Notes: generated by a model from the letters alone, not told the origin. DNA of 36,897 nucleotides from GCA-2716065 sp036123135 (GCA_036123135.1 JAZADZ010000034.1:1-36897), one strand, 5' to 3'. Numbered from the stretch's first letter, positions 16,131 to 25,252 are shown. Numbers and translations: made by a program.

Positions 16131-17879
16131 ATGAAAACAAAATGTTGGATAGTTTTTAGTATTGCTTTTATTTTTCATTGTACTTATTTTTCTCAAACTT
16201 ATTCCAAGATTGACACAATCAATTATGGTTCTTTTCATAAGTATGAAAACAATGCATTAAGTACTGTTAGTTTTGGAGGCGCCGGAAGTATTTCTAGAAC
16301 ATTACTTTATAATAATTCATTAAATTTTTTAGGGCAATCAATTTTTTTTAACGAAGAATTTGAGGATTTGCCAACTTTTGATGTCAAGACCCCAATAGTT
16401 GATGCTAAATATATAACAGGCTCTGCAAATGAGCAATTGTTTTCGATTTTCCATACTCAAAATATTAATTCATTGATGAACTATGCTATTTTTTATACTA
16501 AGCAAAGCTATGATGGATATTATTTGAACCAGGGAACAAATCATAATTTTTTTCAATCTAATTTTTCTTTTTCGTCAAAAAATCAAAGCTATACAGCTAA
16601 ATTACTTTTTAAACATCAAAGGTTTTACCACTTCCAAAATGGAGGGATTTCTAATGATTCCTCTTTTACTAATGATAAATTTTCAAGTCGTAATAGACTA
16701 TTATTGGACGTTAATTTAGAAAACGCATATTCAAGAGATGCTTTAAATAAGGTTTCTTTTAGTCAGAAATTTAATTTAAAATCAAAGGTTGACTCGTTAA
16801 AAAAACAATTTAACTCATCCATCGGGCTTGATTTAAATATTTCCTCTAGAATTAGAACTTATTTTGACACCTTAAATGATGGATTTTATCTTTTTAACAT
16901 AATTGATTCCTTATCTACAAGGGACTCCATAACTAGGAAAACGCTTACATCTAAAATATATCATCAGTTCGAAAAGCAAATTGATAGTGTAAAATTAATA
17001 GCATTTAATAGTGGAATTGATTTTGATGTTTACTCACAAGATAACTTATCAATTGATACCAATCTTTACAACACTTCAGCATTTTTTGATCTTAACTTGA
17101 TCAATAAGAACAGTAAATGCGAATTTAAATCCCACTATTTTTTCAGTGGATTCAGAACGGGCGATTTTTCAATTTCTACAGATTTTAGACAGAAGTTTAG
17201 GCACTTAAGCATGCAATTTCACATGAACTATTCCTTAATAACACCAGCCTTTGAATTGAATAATTATATTGGGAATCATGGGTACTGGAATAATGATTTC
17301 TCCAACCAAAAAATAATTAATTCAAAAGCTGTTTTAAAATATAAAGGATGGAAATTGATGAGTCAGTATTCTGATATTAAAGACCCTATTTATTTTGACT
17401 ATTTTGGTGTTCCCAGTCAAGAGAATGGTATCTCTCAAGTCATTCAAACCTCTATAAGTAAGGAGTTTGAACTTAAATCTTTTCAGTTAAATACTTCATG
17501 TTTTTATCAATATCAGGGTGGGTATGTGATCTATCAGCTTCCCAATTGGGTTGGGGTTTTTGACTTGTCCTATTCATTGGATGCATTCAAATCTGCACTA
17601 CAGCTAAATGTGGGTATTCAAGGTAAGCTTTTTAGTGAATATTACCTTATGAACTACAGACCAGATTTTGGTGTTTTTTATGTTAGTAACGAACAAAAAC
17701 AAGCAAACTACTTGTTTGCAGATTTTTATTTAAATGCTAAAATTAAAACAGTAAACTTTTTCTTTTTAATTTCTCATTTTAATGCTGGATTAATGGGATA
17801 TAATTATTTTTCAGCTCTTCACTATCCCGCTGCAGATCGATATTTTAAATTAGGATTGCGTTGGATGTTTTTAAACTAA
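16131..17879 (+). CDS. Putative outer-membrane porin (PF14121-like)
   Basis: 582-residue predicted outer-membrane beta-barrel. N-terminal signal peptide of about 22 residues (KTKCWIVFSIAFIFHCTYFSQ). The rest alternates polar and aromatic residues as in transmembrane strands and ends LGLRWMFLN, a beta-signal-like C terminus with aromatic residue near the end. Sequence style (Y-x-G-x-x-Y, the segment AKYITGSANEQLFSIFHTQN, and the final SALHYPAADRYFKLGLRW) matches the Bacteroidota putative porin family; substrate unknown. It is separated from rpoC by a terminator and from acetyl-CoA synthetase by 45 bases containing only a weak hairpin, so porin and acs may be co-transcribed; a role in small-molecule uptake feeding acs is inference. 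Confidence 0.75.
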   Translation: MKTKCWIVFSIAFIFHCTYFSQTYSKIDTINYGSFHKYENNALSTVSFGGAGSISRTLLYNNSLNFLGQSIFFNEEFEDLPTFDVKTPIVDAKYITGSANEQLFSIFHTQNINSLMNYAIFYTKQSYDGYYLNQGTNHNFFQSNFSFSSKNQSYTAKLLFKHQRFYHFQNGGISNDSSFTNDKFSSRNRLLLDVNLENAYSRDALNKVSFSQKFNLKSKVDSLKKQFNSSIGLDLNISSRIRTYFDTLNDGFYLFNIIDSLSTRDSITRKTLTSKIYHQFEKQIDSVKLIAFNSGIDFDVYSQDNLSIDTNLYNTSAFFDLNLINKNSKCEFKSHYFFSGFRTGDFSISTDFRQKFRHLSMQFHMNYSLITPAFELNNYIGNHGYWNNDFSNQKIINSKAVLKYKGWKLMSQYSDIKDPIYFDYFGVPSQENGISQVIQTSISKEFELKSFQLNTSCFYQYQGGYVIYQLPNWVGVFDLSYSLDAFKSALQLNVGIQGKLFSEYYLMNYRPDFGVFYVSNEQKQANYLFADFYLNAKIKTVNFFFLISHFNAGLMGYNYFSALHYPAADRYFKLGLRWMFLN

Positions 17880-17881
17880 AC

Positions 17882-17898
17882 TTAGTATTATTTACTAA
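17882..17898 (+). other. Weak hairpin between porin and acs
   Basis: TTAGTA (17882-17887) pairs with TACTAA (17893-17898) around a 5-base loop directly after the porin stop. There is no T-tract, so at most a 3'-end stabiliser or very weak terminator. Confidence 0.3.
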
Positions 17899-17924
17899 AT
17901 TAGAGTTAAGTCAATTTTGTGTCT

Positions 17925-19817
17925 ATGAAAAAAATCAATTCAATTGAGGATTACAAAGAAAGCTATCAAAAAAGTATAGATAATCCTGAAAGATTTTGGA
18001 GTGATATTGCCTCTACATTTTTTTGGCAAAAAAAGTGGGATAACGTTTTGAAATGGAATTTCGATTCACCTGAAATATCTTGGTTTGAAGGAGCCCAACT
18101 TAACATCACTGAAAACTGTTTAGACAGACATTTAAAGCAAAAAGGTGACAAAACAGCGATAATTTGGGAACCTAATGATCCTTCAGACTCTCCCCAACAT
18201 ATTTCCTACGTTGAATTACATGAAAGGGTAGGCATCGCTGCTCAAATGTTAAAAAATAATGGTATTTCTAAGGGTGATAGGGTTTGTTTATACATGCCCA
18301 TGGTTCCTGAGCTTGCAATTGCAGTCTTGGCTTGTGCAAGAGTTGGTGCAATTCATTCAGTAATTTTTGCTGGGTTTAGTGCAAAGGCGCTTTCAGACAG
18401 AATAATTGATGCTTCTGCTAAAATTTTACTCACAGCTGATTTTGGGATTCGTGCAACTAAAAAAATTCCATTAAAAGAAATTGCCAATCAGGCTTTAGAG
18501 AATTGTCCTTCAATTGAAAAATGTATCGTTTTTAAACGGTTAGATGGAAATGTAAAAATGGTTGATGGAAGAGATGTATGGTGGAATGATGAAATATCAA
18601 AAGTAAATCAACCATCACCTGCTGAGCAAATGAATGCAGAGGATGAATTATTTATTTTATATACTTCTGGTTCTACCGGTAAGCCAAAGGGTGTTGTTCA
18701 TACAACAGCAGGTTACATGGTGTATGCTGAATACTCTTTTAGAAATGTATTCCAATATGAGGAAAATGACGTTTATTGGTGTACTGCTGATATCGGATGG
18801 ATAACTGGACATTCCTACATAATTTATGGACCTTTATTGGCTGGGGCCACTACAATTATGTTTGAAGGTGTTCCAACTTGGCCGGATGCTGGCAGGTTTT
18901 GGGAGATTGTTGATAAGTACAAGGTTAATCTATTTTACACTGCCCCAACAGCAATTAGAGCTTTACAAGCATTCGATTTAGATTTTGTGAATAAGTACAA
19001 ATTGAGTTCACTAAAAGTTTTGGGAAGTGTTGGTGAACCCATCAATGAGGAGGCATGGAATTGGTACAATGAAAATATTGGTAAACGAAATTGTCCAATT
19101 GTTGATACTTGGTGGCAAACGGAAACAGGAGGTATTATGATATCACCTTTAGCAGGAATTACTCCACTAAAACCGACCTTCGCTACTTTACCACTTCCCG
19201 GCATCCAGCCATGCTTAGTTGACGCAAATGGCAATGAAATAAATGGAAATGACGTTGAGGGTAATTTATGTATAAAGTTTCCTTGGCCATCGATGTTAAG
19301 AACTACTTGGGGAGATCACAATCGTTGTAAACAAACTTATTTTTCCACCTATCAGGGAATGTATTTCACTGGAGACGGCTGCAAAAGAGACCTAGACGGG
19401 TACTACAGAATCACTGGAAGAGTCGATGATGTTATGAATATTTCTGGACATAGAATTGGAACTGCTGAGGTAGAATGTGCCATAAATACTCACCCTAATG
19501 TGGTTGAATCTGCTGTTGTTGGCTATCCTCATGATATAAAAGGACAAGGAATATATGCATATGTTATTGGAACAGGATTTGAGGATGCTACAGAAATTAG
19601 TAAAGAAATTATACAACAAATTATTCTTGAAATAGGTCCTATTGCAAAACCAGATAAAATTCAACTAGTTAAAGGTCTTCCAAAAACGAGGTCTGGTAAA
19701 ATCATGAGAAGAATTTTACGAAAAGTTGCTGAAGGTGATACAACAAGTCTCGGAGATACTTCGACTTTACTAGATCCCTTGGTTGTTGATGAAATTATAG
19801 CTGGAGCAATACAATAA
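17925..19817 (+). CDS. acs: Acetate--CoA ligase (AMP-forming)
   Basis: Activates acetate with ATP and CoA to acetyl-CoA. About 630 residues, close to the family length. Adenylation motifs: YTSGSTGKPKGVVHT (phosphate-binding loop), WCTADIGWITGHSYIIYGPL, DTWWQTETGG, TGDGCKRDLDGYYRITGRVDDVMNISGHRIGTAEVE (hinge and A8), and PKTRSGKIMRR, whose Lys (592 from this ATG) is the adenylation lysine that is acetylated in regulated homologues. The WWQTE tryptophan that limits the acyl pocket to acetate/propionate is present. Start: ATG at 17925 preferred; GTG at 17919 in frame would add two residues. It is followed after 11 bases by a lipoprotein gene, suggesting one transcript. Confidence 0.96.
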   Translation: MKKINSIEDYKESYQKSIDNPERFWSDIASTFFWQKKWDNVLKWNFDSPEISWFEGAQLNITENCLDRHLKQKGDKTAIIWEPNDPSDSPQHISYVELHERVGIAAQMLKNNGISKGDRVCLYMPMVPELAIAVLACARVGAIHSVIFAGFSAKALSDRIIDASAKILLTADFGIRATKKIPLKEIANQALENCPSIEKCIVFKRLDGNVKMVDGRDVWWNDEISKVNQPSPAEQMNAEDELFILYTSGSTGKPKGVVHTTAGYMVYAEYSFRNVFQYEENDVYWCTADIGWITGHSYIIYGPLLAGATTIMFEGVPTWPDAGRFWEIVDKYKVNLFYTAPTAIRALQAFDLDFVNKYKLSSLKVLGSVGEPINEEAWNWYNENIGKRNCPIVDTWWQTETGGIMISPLAGITPLKPTFATLPLPGIQPCLVDANGNEINGNDVEGNLCIKFPWPSMLRTTWGDHNRCKQTYFSTYQGMYFTGDGCKRDLDGYYRITGRVDDVMNISGHRIGTAEVECAINTHPNVVESAVVGYPHDIKGQGIYAYVIGTGFEDATEISKEIIQQIILEIGPIAKPDKIQLVKGLPKTRSGKIMRRILRKVAEGDTTSLGDTSTLLDPLVVDEIIAGAIQ

Positions 19818-19828
19818 AAGATAAAAAA

Positions 19829-21154
19829 GTGAAAAAAATACATTTTTTGGGAATTACTGTTGCTTTATTTTGCATTGGTTCTTGCTCCAACAATTCGGAT
19901 GATTTTAAGTATGCAAGTTCTACAATTCGAGAATTGTCCGATGAGGAATACCCTGACAACTGCGACATAGAATCTAGATCAGATTTGTGGAATAAATTCA
20001 ATCATAGTTTATTTCAGGTGACAAGAAATGATTCTTTGGATTTTACTGTTCGAATTCTTCCAGAAAATGAGTTCAGCGATACCATTACTTTTTCAAATAT
20101 CAATTTATTATCTTGGATTCCAACAATTCCTGACCACATTTCAGAAAATTCATATCTCGTTGAGATTGGAATAATTAATGCTGAGTGGAATCGACAGCAA
20201 GTAAGATTTGATTTTGGAGAATTTCAAATGAGTTCTAATCACGAAGAGTCTCAAAAAACAATTCGTGTAGACTTGGCTAGAAACTGTTTAAATTCATATG
20301 CCTGGGAGGTGATAACTTTTACAGAGGATTCAGGAAAAATTAAACCTATGTATCACGGTTGGTTCGATTTTCCGAAAGCACTATACCGAGAGTTATTTGA
20401 CGAAGTAAATGAAGGAAAATTAACTTTTGCTCAATTTAAAGATCATCTTGAACTGTATAAAGACCCAAGAAAAGAAATTGTTGATTTGAGTGTACTCAGA
20501 GAAGTTGAAAATGAAAAAATTGTTGGATTTTCTGACTTCAGAATGCAATCTTATCCAATGACAGCAGCGAGAAAATCTAAATACAAAAATATAGTTTGTC
20601 CTGCCAGTCCAGTACTTATCAATGATATGTTAACTGACTCAACAACTTACTCAACCTTTCAATGGCCAGGCTTTTACGACACTTCTGATCCAAGACCAAG
20701 TACTTTGAGTATGCTCGGAATTCCTAAGAATGTTACGGTTCGAAAAACGGTTTCAAAAAATTCTGCTCAAGATGTTTGTTATGAATTTGATGTTGCATTT
20801 GCTAGAAATACGGATACCAACTATATCACTAGAGTTGTAATTGGTGGAATATTCCTTAGCGCTTTAAAGCAGCTGCCTCTTGAGGAATATAACGAAGGAA
20901 TTAAGAAACCTATGGGTATAGGAAATCATGGATTTTATGAGCACGTTGATTATGCTTCTACGCATTCTTCATCTGAAAGTCCTTATTATGGTTTTATTCT
21001 AGATGAAGAGGGAAAGTGGGTTGACAGTCATTTTTTTGGAGTTGATGGACCAATTTTGCATTTGGATGAAAATGACGAAAATTTACTTCACTTTTGGTTG
21101 CTTTCATTTGAAAGACATGCAATGGTTGCCCATCTAACTTTTCCTATTCGTTAA
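19829..21154 (+). CDS. Lipoprotein of unknown function
   Basis: 441 residues, not recognised. N terminus KKIHFLGITVALFCIGSC is a lipoprotein signal with Cys19 as acylation site; it is followed by SNNSDDFK, and an SDDF-type acidic stretch just after the Cys resembles the lipoprotein export signal described for surface lipoproteins of Flavobacterium, so surface display is possible. The mature part is mixed alpha/beta with paired cysteines (for example NCDIES, ARNCLNSYAW, IVCPASPVL, DVCYEFDV) and a segment KPMYHGWFDFPKALYRELFDEVN. The C-terminal half carries GNHGFYEHVDYASTHSSSESP and YGFILDEEGKWVDSHFFGVDGP. Start codon is GTG. It lies 11 bases after acs and its stop overlaps the opposing response-regulator stop by four bases. 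No enzymatic motif is visible to me. Confidence 0.7.
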   Translation: MKKIHFLGITVALFCIGSCSNNSDDFKYASSTIRELSDEEYPDNCDIESRSDLWNKFNHSLFQVTRNDSLDFTVRILPENEFSDTITFSNINLLSWIPTIPDHISENSYLVEIGIINAEWNRQQVRFDFGEFQMSSNHEESQKTIRVDLARNCLNSYAWEVITFTEDSGKIKPMYHGWFDFPKALYRELFDEVNEGKLTFAQFKDHLELYKDPRKEIVDLSVLREVENEKIVGFSDFRMQSYPMTAARKSKYKNIVCPASPVLINDMLTDSTTYSTFQWPGFYDTSDPRPSTLSMLGIPKNVTVRKTVSKNSAQDVCYEFDVAFARNTDTNYITRVVIGGIFLSALKQLPLEEYNEGIKKPMGIGNHGFYEHVDYASTHSSSESPYYGFILDEEGKWVDSHFFGVDGPILHLDENDENLLHFWLLSFERHAMVAHLTFPIR

Positions 21155-21819
21155 GAAGATTTTAAACAAAAACCAATCCCGTGAATATTTTCAATCCTCA
21201 CTGATTTCTCCTCACTAAGGTATTTTCTAAGTTTAGTTATAAATACATCTAAACTCCTTCCATTAAAGTAGTTGTCATCTCCCCATATTTCATTGAGAAT
21301 GACCTCTCTTTTGATGACATTACCGGTACTAACACATAGAAGATTTAGAATATCTCCTTCTTTTTTGGTAAGCTTTTTAATTTTCTTCCCCTTTAATGTA
21401 TAATTGATACAATCAAAATATGTATTTCCCAAATTGAAACCTTTTTTCGTTTGTTTTTTGCTTCGTTTTATAACAGCCCTAATTCTTAAAAGTAGTTCTG
21501 TAAGCTCAAATGGTTTGGTGATATAATCATCTGCTCCTATTTGAAATCCTGTACTTTTATCCTCAATCATCGATTTGGCTGTTATGAAGATGATGGGAAT
21601 GTCTTTGTTTTCATTTCGTATTGCCTTAGCAAGAGAAAACCCATCTTTTTTGGGAAGCATTACATCTAAAAGACATAAATCATATTTTTTTATTTTGAAG
21701 TTTTGAAGTGCTGAAGAACCGTCTTTGAATAGCTCAACTTTAAATCCATTTAGCATTAAATTGTCTTTTACGACAAATCCTAAATTATTATCATCCTCTA
21801 CCAATAAAATTTTATCCAT
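21151..21819 (-). CDS. Response regulator, OmpR/PhoB family
   Basis: DNA-binding regulator of a two-component pair. 222 residues. Receiver domain (1-118): acidic pocket Glu8/Asp9, phospho-acceptor Asp52 in LLDVMLP, Thr80 and Lys102 (YITKPF). C-terminal winged helix (about 128-222) with LTKKEGDILNLL, VIKREVILNEIWG, GRSLDVFITKLRKYL and IENIHGIGFCL. It begins 10 bases after the kinase gene and is surely partnered with it. The stop codon shares the palindromic TTAA (21151-21154) with the stop of the convergent lipoprotein gene. Target genes are unknown. Confidence 0.95.
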   Translation of the reverse strand: MDKILLVEDDNNLGFVVKDNLMLNGFKVELFKDGSSALQNFKIKKYDLCLLDVMLPKKDGFSLAKAIRNENKDIPIIFITAKSMIEDKSTGFQIGADDYITKPFELTELLLRIRAVIKRSKKQTKKGFNLGNTYFDCINYTLKGKKIKKLTKKEGDILNLLCVSTGNVIKREVILNEIWGDDNYFNGRSLDVFITKLRKYLSEEKSVRIENIHGIGFCLKSS

Positions 21820-21829
21820 TTTGCTCCAA

Positions 21830-23158
21830 TTATTTGGGAAGCCAAAAAATCATTTTCGTTCCCTTATTAATTTCACTTTTCACTTCAATTTTGCCACCAT
21901 GTTTACTCAAAATACGTTTTACATAAAATAAGCCTATTCCAAAACCTTTTACGTCATGTACACTTCCTGTTGGAACTCTGTAAAACTGATCAAAAATTAG
22001 TTTGCATTCCTCTTTACTCATTCCTTTCCCTTTATCCTCAACTATGACCTTAATACCATTATCAATATTTGAAGAATAAATAACAATAGAGGGAGCGTTT
22101 GAACTGTATTTTACAGCATTATCTATTAAGTTGGATATCACATTAATTAGATGTGTTTTGTCCATACGAATTATGGGATCTGTTGCTTGAAAGTTTGTTT
22201 TTAAAGAGCCATTAGCTGTATTTATAATTATACCAAAGCTTTGAACACATTTTTGAATAATTTCATGAATATTACCTTCCTCTTTTTGAAGAGTAAACTC
22301 ACTTTCACTCAACTGAGCAGTTTGAAGTACTTTTTCGACAAGTAATTCAAGTCTTTTATTTTCTTGTTTGATTATAGCTGCGTACTCACTTATTTTTTTT
22401 GGATGTTCAGAAATTGATTGACTGAGCAAAACCTCGCTTGAAATTGAAATTGTAGAAATTGGTGTTTTTAACTCGTGCGTCATGTTGTTGATAAAATCAT
22501 TCTTTATTTCACTTAATTTTTTCTGTTTTAAGATGATGGTGATTGAGTAGGAAAGAATCAAAAAAACAATAAAAATTACAAGAGTTGAAATAACTAGTGA
22601 CTCCGACATTTCAAGCGATTGAATGGTTCCAATTTCTTTTTTATCAGGAAAAAAAACTCCGAAATAATGTCCGTCGTGATCCCATTTAAATGTTGCAGGA
22701 TTCGTTGATTTTCCACTCATTTTTTTTGACGAACTCAAGTCTACATATCTGTCAAATATGATTGAGTCAGCAAAACAATCGTAAATACCATATTCAAACT
22801 TTTGTTGTACGTTGTACTGATTGAATTGCTCGACGATTAAATTTTCAAGTATAATTGGGTTTAATGTGTCGTAAAAACTTACCACAAAGTAATTGGGTGT
22901 TATCTGCTGAACAGGTTCAAGGTATAGCTCTGTGAGTTCATCATTTAGAGATATTAATTTATCCCTAACATTTACCAATGATAGTGTTACAAGATTTTCA
23001 AATTGAGCTTTTTCAAGTTCAAGATTTTTTTGTTGGGTTTCAATTTGTTTTTTTTGAATTAATATTTCTTTATTGACCCAAAAAATCTGATTTATTAAAA
23101 CTCCAGCAAGGCTTATTGAAGCCAAAAAGATGATTAATCTTATCTGTTTATTTTTCAT
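21830..23158 (-). CDS. Sensor histidine kinase (membrane, two-component)
   Basis: 442 residues from the ATG at 23158. The frame is open up to 23227, but that extension is translated from the groEL terminator hairpin and gives no sensible N terminus, whereas KNKQIRLIIFLASISLAGVLI is a proper first membrane helix. Layout: TM1 (about 6-26), a periplasmic coiled-coil start (KEILIQKKQIETQQKNLELE), a periplasmic domain to about 187, TM2 (188-210), then HisKA with NNMTHELKTPIS (His228) and the HATPase domain with NLIDNAVKYS (N box), EDKGKGM (G1), FDQFYRVPTG and GFGIGLFYVKRIL (G2). No HAMP or PAS is apparent. Signal unknown. The pair stands downstream of groEL beyond a terminator. Confidence 0.93.
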   Translation of the reverse strand: MKNKQIRLIIFLASISLAGVLINQIFWVNKEILIQKKQIETQQKNLELEKAQFENLVTLSLVNVRDKLISLNDELTELYLEPVQQITPNYFVVSFYDTLNPIILENLIVEQFNQYNVQQKFEYGIYDCFADSIIFDRYVDLSSSKKMSGKSTNPATFKWDHDGHYFGVFFPDKKEIGTIQSLEMSESLVISTLVIFIVFLILSYSITIILKQKKLSEIKNDFINNMTHELKTPISTISISSEVLLSQSISEHPKKISEYAAIIKQENKRLELLVEKVLQTAQLSESEFTLQKEEGNIHEIIQKCVQSFGIIINTANGSLKTNFQATDPIIRMDKTHLINVISNLIDNAVKYSSNAPSIVIYSSNIDNGIKVIVEDKGKGMSKEECKLIFDQFYRVPTGSVHDVKGFGIGLFYVKRILSKHGGKIEVKSEINKGTKMIFWLPK

Positions 23159-23192
23159 CTTTTTTAAAGATACGTAAGAATGAATGTAAAAT

Positions 23193-23220
23193 AAAAAAAG
23201 CCTCGATAAACGAGGCTTTT
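23193..23220 (-). terminator. Rho-independent terminator of groESL
   Basis: On the minus strand AAAAGCCTCG pairs with CGAGGCTTTT around a 5-base loop (plus-strand loop at 23206-23210), followed by a run of T (A93-A99 on the plus strand). It lies about 23 bases after the groEL stop and before the kinase start, so groESL and the kinase pair are separate units apart from read-through. Confidence 0.9.
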
Positions 23221-23242
23221 GATACAATTGGATTAGAAAGTA

Positions 23243-24880
23243 TTACATCATTCCTGGCATTCCACCTGGCATTCCACCGCCCATCGGCATAGGTGGTTCT
23301 TCACTAGGTTCATCTGCAATGACACATTCTGTTGTTAACAACATAGAAGCGATAGAGGCTGCATTTTCAAGTGCGCTTCTCGATACTTTAGTTGGATCAA
23401 TAACTCCAGATTTGAAAAGGTTTTCATAGGTTTCAGTTCTTGCATTAAAACCGAAATCATTTTTTCCTTCTTTTACTTTTTGGACAATAACAGCACCTTC
23501 TCCACCAGAGTTGGCAATTATTGCTCTTAATGGCTCTTCAATAGCCCTAGTTACAATTTTGATTCCTGTATTTTCGTCTTCGTTAAGACCACCTTTTTGA
23601 TCAAGTGCTTCTGCTGCTCTGATGTATCCAATACCACCACCAGGGACGATACCTTCCTCAACAGCAGCTCTTGTCGCGGCTAGTGCATCATCAACACGGT
23701 CTTTTTTCTCTTTCATTTCAACTTCAGTTGCAGCACCAACGTATAGTACAGCCACACCACCAGCTAATTTCGCAAGTCTTTCTTGTAGTTTTTCCTTGTC
23801 ATAATCAGATGTAGTAGTTTCAATTTGAGCTTTAATTTGATTGGTTCTAGCAAGGATATCATCTTTATTTCCAGCACCATTAATTACAGTAGTGTTGTCT
23901 TTATCGATTTCAATTTTTTCGCAAGTCCCAAGCATGTCAATAGTAGTATTTTCAAGCTTAAACCCTCTCTCTTCAGAAATCATGGTTCCACCTGTTAAGA
24001 TTGCGATGTCTTCAAGCATAGCTTTTCTTCTATCACCAAAACCAGGAGCTTTCACAGCAGCAATTTTTAATGATCCTCTAATTTTATTAACTACTAATGT
24101 AGCAAGCGCTTCGCCGTCTACATCTTCAGCAATAATCAACAATGGATTTCCAGATTGAGCAACAGGCTCAAGAACGGGAAGCAAATCTTTCATGTTAGAA
24201 ATCTTTTTATCATAAATTAAAATATGTGGATTTTCTAACTCAGCAATCATTTTATCCGCATTGGTAACAAAATAGGGAGAAAGGTAGCCTCTATCGAATT
24301 GCATACCTTCAACAGTTTTAACTTCAGTTTCTGTTCCTTTCGCTTCTTCAACAGTGATTACTCCGTCATTGCCAACAACTTTCATTGCTTCAGCAATTAA
24401 TGATCCAATAGCCTCATCGTTATTGGCAGAAACAGTCGCAACTTGTTTAATCTTATCGTTGTCGGAACCAACTTCCTTAGAAAGTTTTTTTAGCTCAGCA
24501 ACAACTGTAGCTACTGCTTTGTCAATTCCTCTTTTGAGATCCATTGGATTGGCTCCTGCAGCAACATTCTTAAGTCCAGCATTAATGATAGCCTGAGCTA
24601 AAACTGTAGCTGTTGTTGTTCCATCACCAGCAATATCATTGGTTTTTGAAGCTACTTCTTTCACCATCTGAGCACCCATGTTTTCAACTGCGTCAGCAAG
24701 TTCAATTTCTTTAGCAACTGTAACTCCATCCTTTGTTACTTGAGGAGCACCAAATTTTTTATCAATAACAACGTTTCTTCCCTTAGGACCTAACGTAGCT
24801 TTAACTGCGTTAGCAAGAGCATCAACACCTTTTTTTAGTCTGTCCCTTGCATCAATTTCAAATACAATTTCTTTTGCCAT
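23243..24880 (-). CDS. groL: Chaperonin GroEL (Hsp60)
   Basis: Double-ring ATP-dependent chaperonin, 545 residues, standard length. Motifs: KATLGPKGRNVVIDKKFGAP, the ATP-binding GDGTTTATVLAQAI, the apical domain with YLSPYFVTN and KAPGFGDRRKAMLEDIA, AAVEEGIVPGGG near the C-terminal signature, and the flexible Gly/Met tail MPMGGGMPGGMPGMM. Preceded by groES at 15 bases and followed by a strong terminator. No CIRCE operator is present upstream of the operon. Confidence 0.99.
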   Translation of the reverse strand: MAKEIVFEIDARDRLKKGVDALANAVKATLGPKGRNVVIDKKFGAPQVTKDGVTVAKEIELADAVENMGAQMVKEVASKTNDIAGDGTTTATVLAQAIINAGLKNVAAGANPMDLKRGIDKAVATVVAELKKLSKEVGSDNDKIKQVATVSANNDEAIGSLIAEAMKVVGNDGVITVEEAKGTETEVKTVEGMQFDRGYLSPYFVTNADKMIAELENPHILIYDKKISNMKDLLPVLEPVAQSGNPLLIIAEDVDGEALATLVVNKIRGSLKIAAVKAPGFGDRRKAMLEDIAILTGGTMISEERGFKLENTTIDMLGTCEKIEIDKDNTTVINGAGNKDDILARTNQIKAQIETTTSDYDKEKLQERLAKLAGGVAVLYVGAATEVEMKEKKDRVDDALAATRAAVEEGIVPGGGIGYIRAAEALDQKGGLNEDENTGIKIVTRAIEEPLRAIIANSGGEGAVIVQKVKEGKNDFGFNARTETYENLFKSGVIDPTKVSRSALENAASIASMLLTTECVIADEPSEEPPMPMGGGMPGGMPGMM

Positions 24881-24895
24881 TTTATTTTATTTTAA

Positions 24896-25174
24896 TTATT
24901 CTACGATTGCAAAAATGTCGCTTTCTCTCATGATGAGGTAATCGCCACCATCAATTTTTATTTCAGTTCCACTGTATTGACCGTATAAAACAGTATCTCC
25001 AGCTTTGACTGTTAGTGGTTCATCTTTTTTTCCATTGCCTGCAGCAATGATTTTACCTTTTTTAGGCTTTTCTTTAGCAGTATCAGGAATGATAATTCCT
25101 CCTGCAGTTTTTTCTTCAGCTGGAGCAGGCTCAATAATAACCCTGTCAGCAAGTGGTTTTACGTTTATAGACAT
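24896..25174 (-). CDS. groS: Co-chaperonin GroES (Hsp10)
   Basis: Seven-fold lid of GroEL. 92 residues: N-terminal strand KPLADRVIIEPAPAEEKTAGGIIIPDTA, with the mobile loop around EEKTAGGIIIPD, then VKAGDTVLYGQYSGTEIKIDGGDYLIMRESDIFAIVE. First gene of the groESL operon; the 159 bases between it and secG hold inverted repeats and a candidate promoter. Confidence 0.98.
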   Translation of the reverse strand: MSINVKPLADRVIIEPAPAEEKTAGGIIIPDTAKEKPKKGKIIAAGNGKKDEPLTVKAGDTVLYGQYSGTEIKIDGGDYLIMRESDIFAIVE

Positions 25175-25220
25175 ATTATTTTTTTTTACAATAACATTTT
25201 TTTCTTGTCATATACTGTGC

Positions 25221-25252
25221 CAATTGTAACGTTGTATTGGATTTAAGCCAAT
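25221..25252 (-). promoter_or_regulatory. Candidate groESL promoter
   Basis: On the minus strand, ATTG (25252-25249), 20 bases, TACAATTG (25228-25221): each box differs by one base from TTTG/TAnnTTTG. It would give a leader of about 40-45 bases. The -33 box lies inside the inverted repeat TATTGG-7-CCAATA (25235-25253). Confidence 0.4.

Noticed and set aside
17919..17924. GTG start of acs two codons upstream of the ATG
   Set aside because: Possible, but the ATG at 17925 gives the usual N terminus; the difference is two residues.
23159..23227. Longer sensor-kinase N terminus starting at 23227
   Set aside because: The extra 23 residues are encoded by the groEL terminator hairpin and precede a perfectly good membrane-helix start at 23158.
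25200..25230. Sigma-54 promoter upstream of groES (TTGGCAC on the minus strand)
   Set aside because: The -24-like TTGGCAC is present, but at the -12 distance the sequence reads ATGAC and lacks the required GC.
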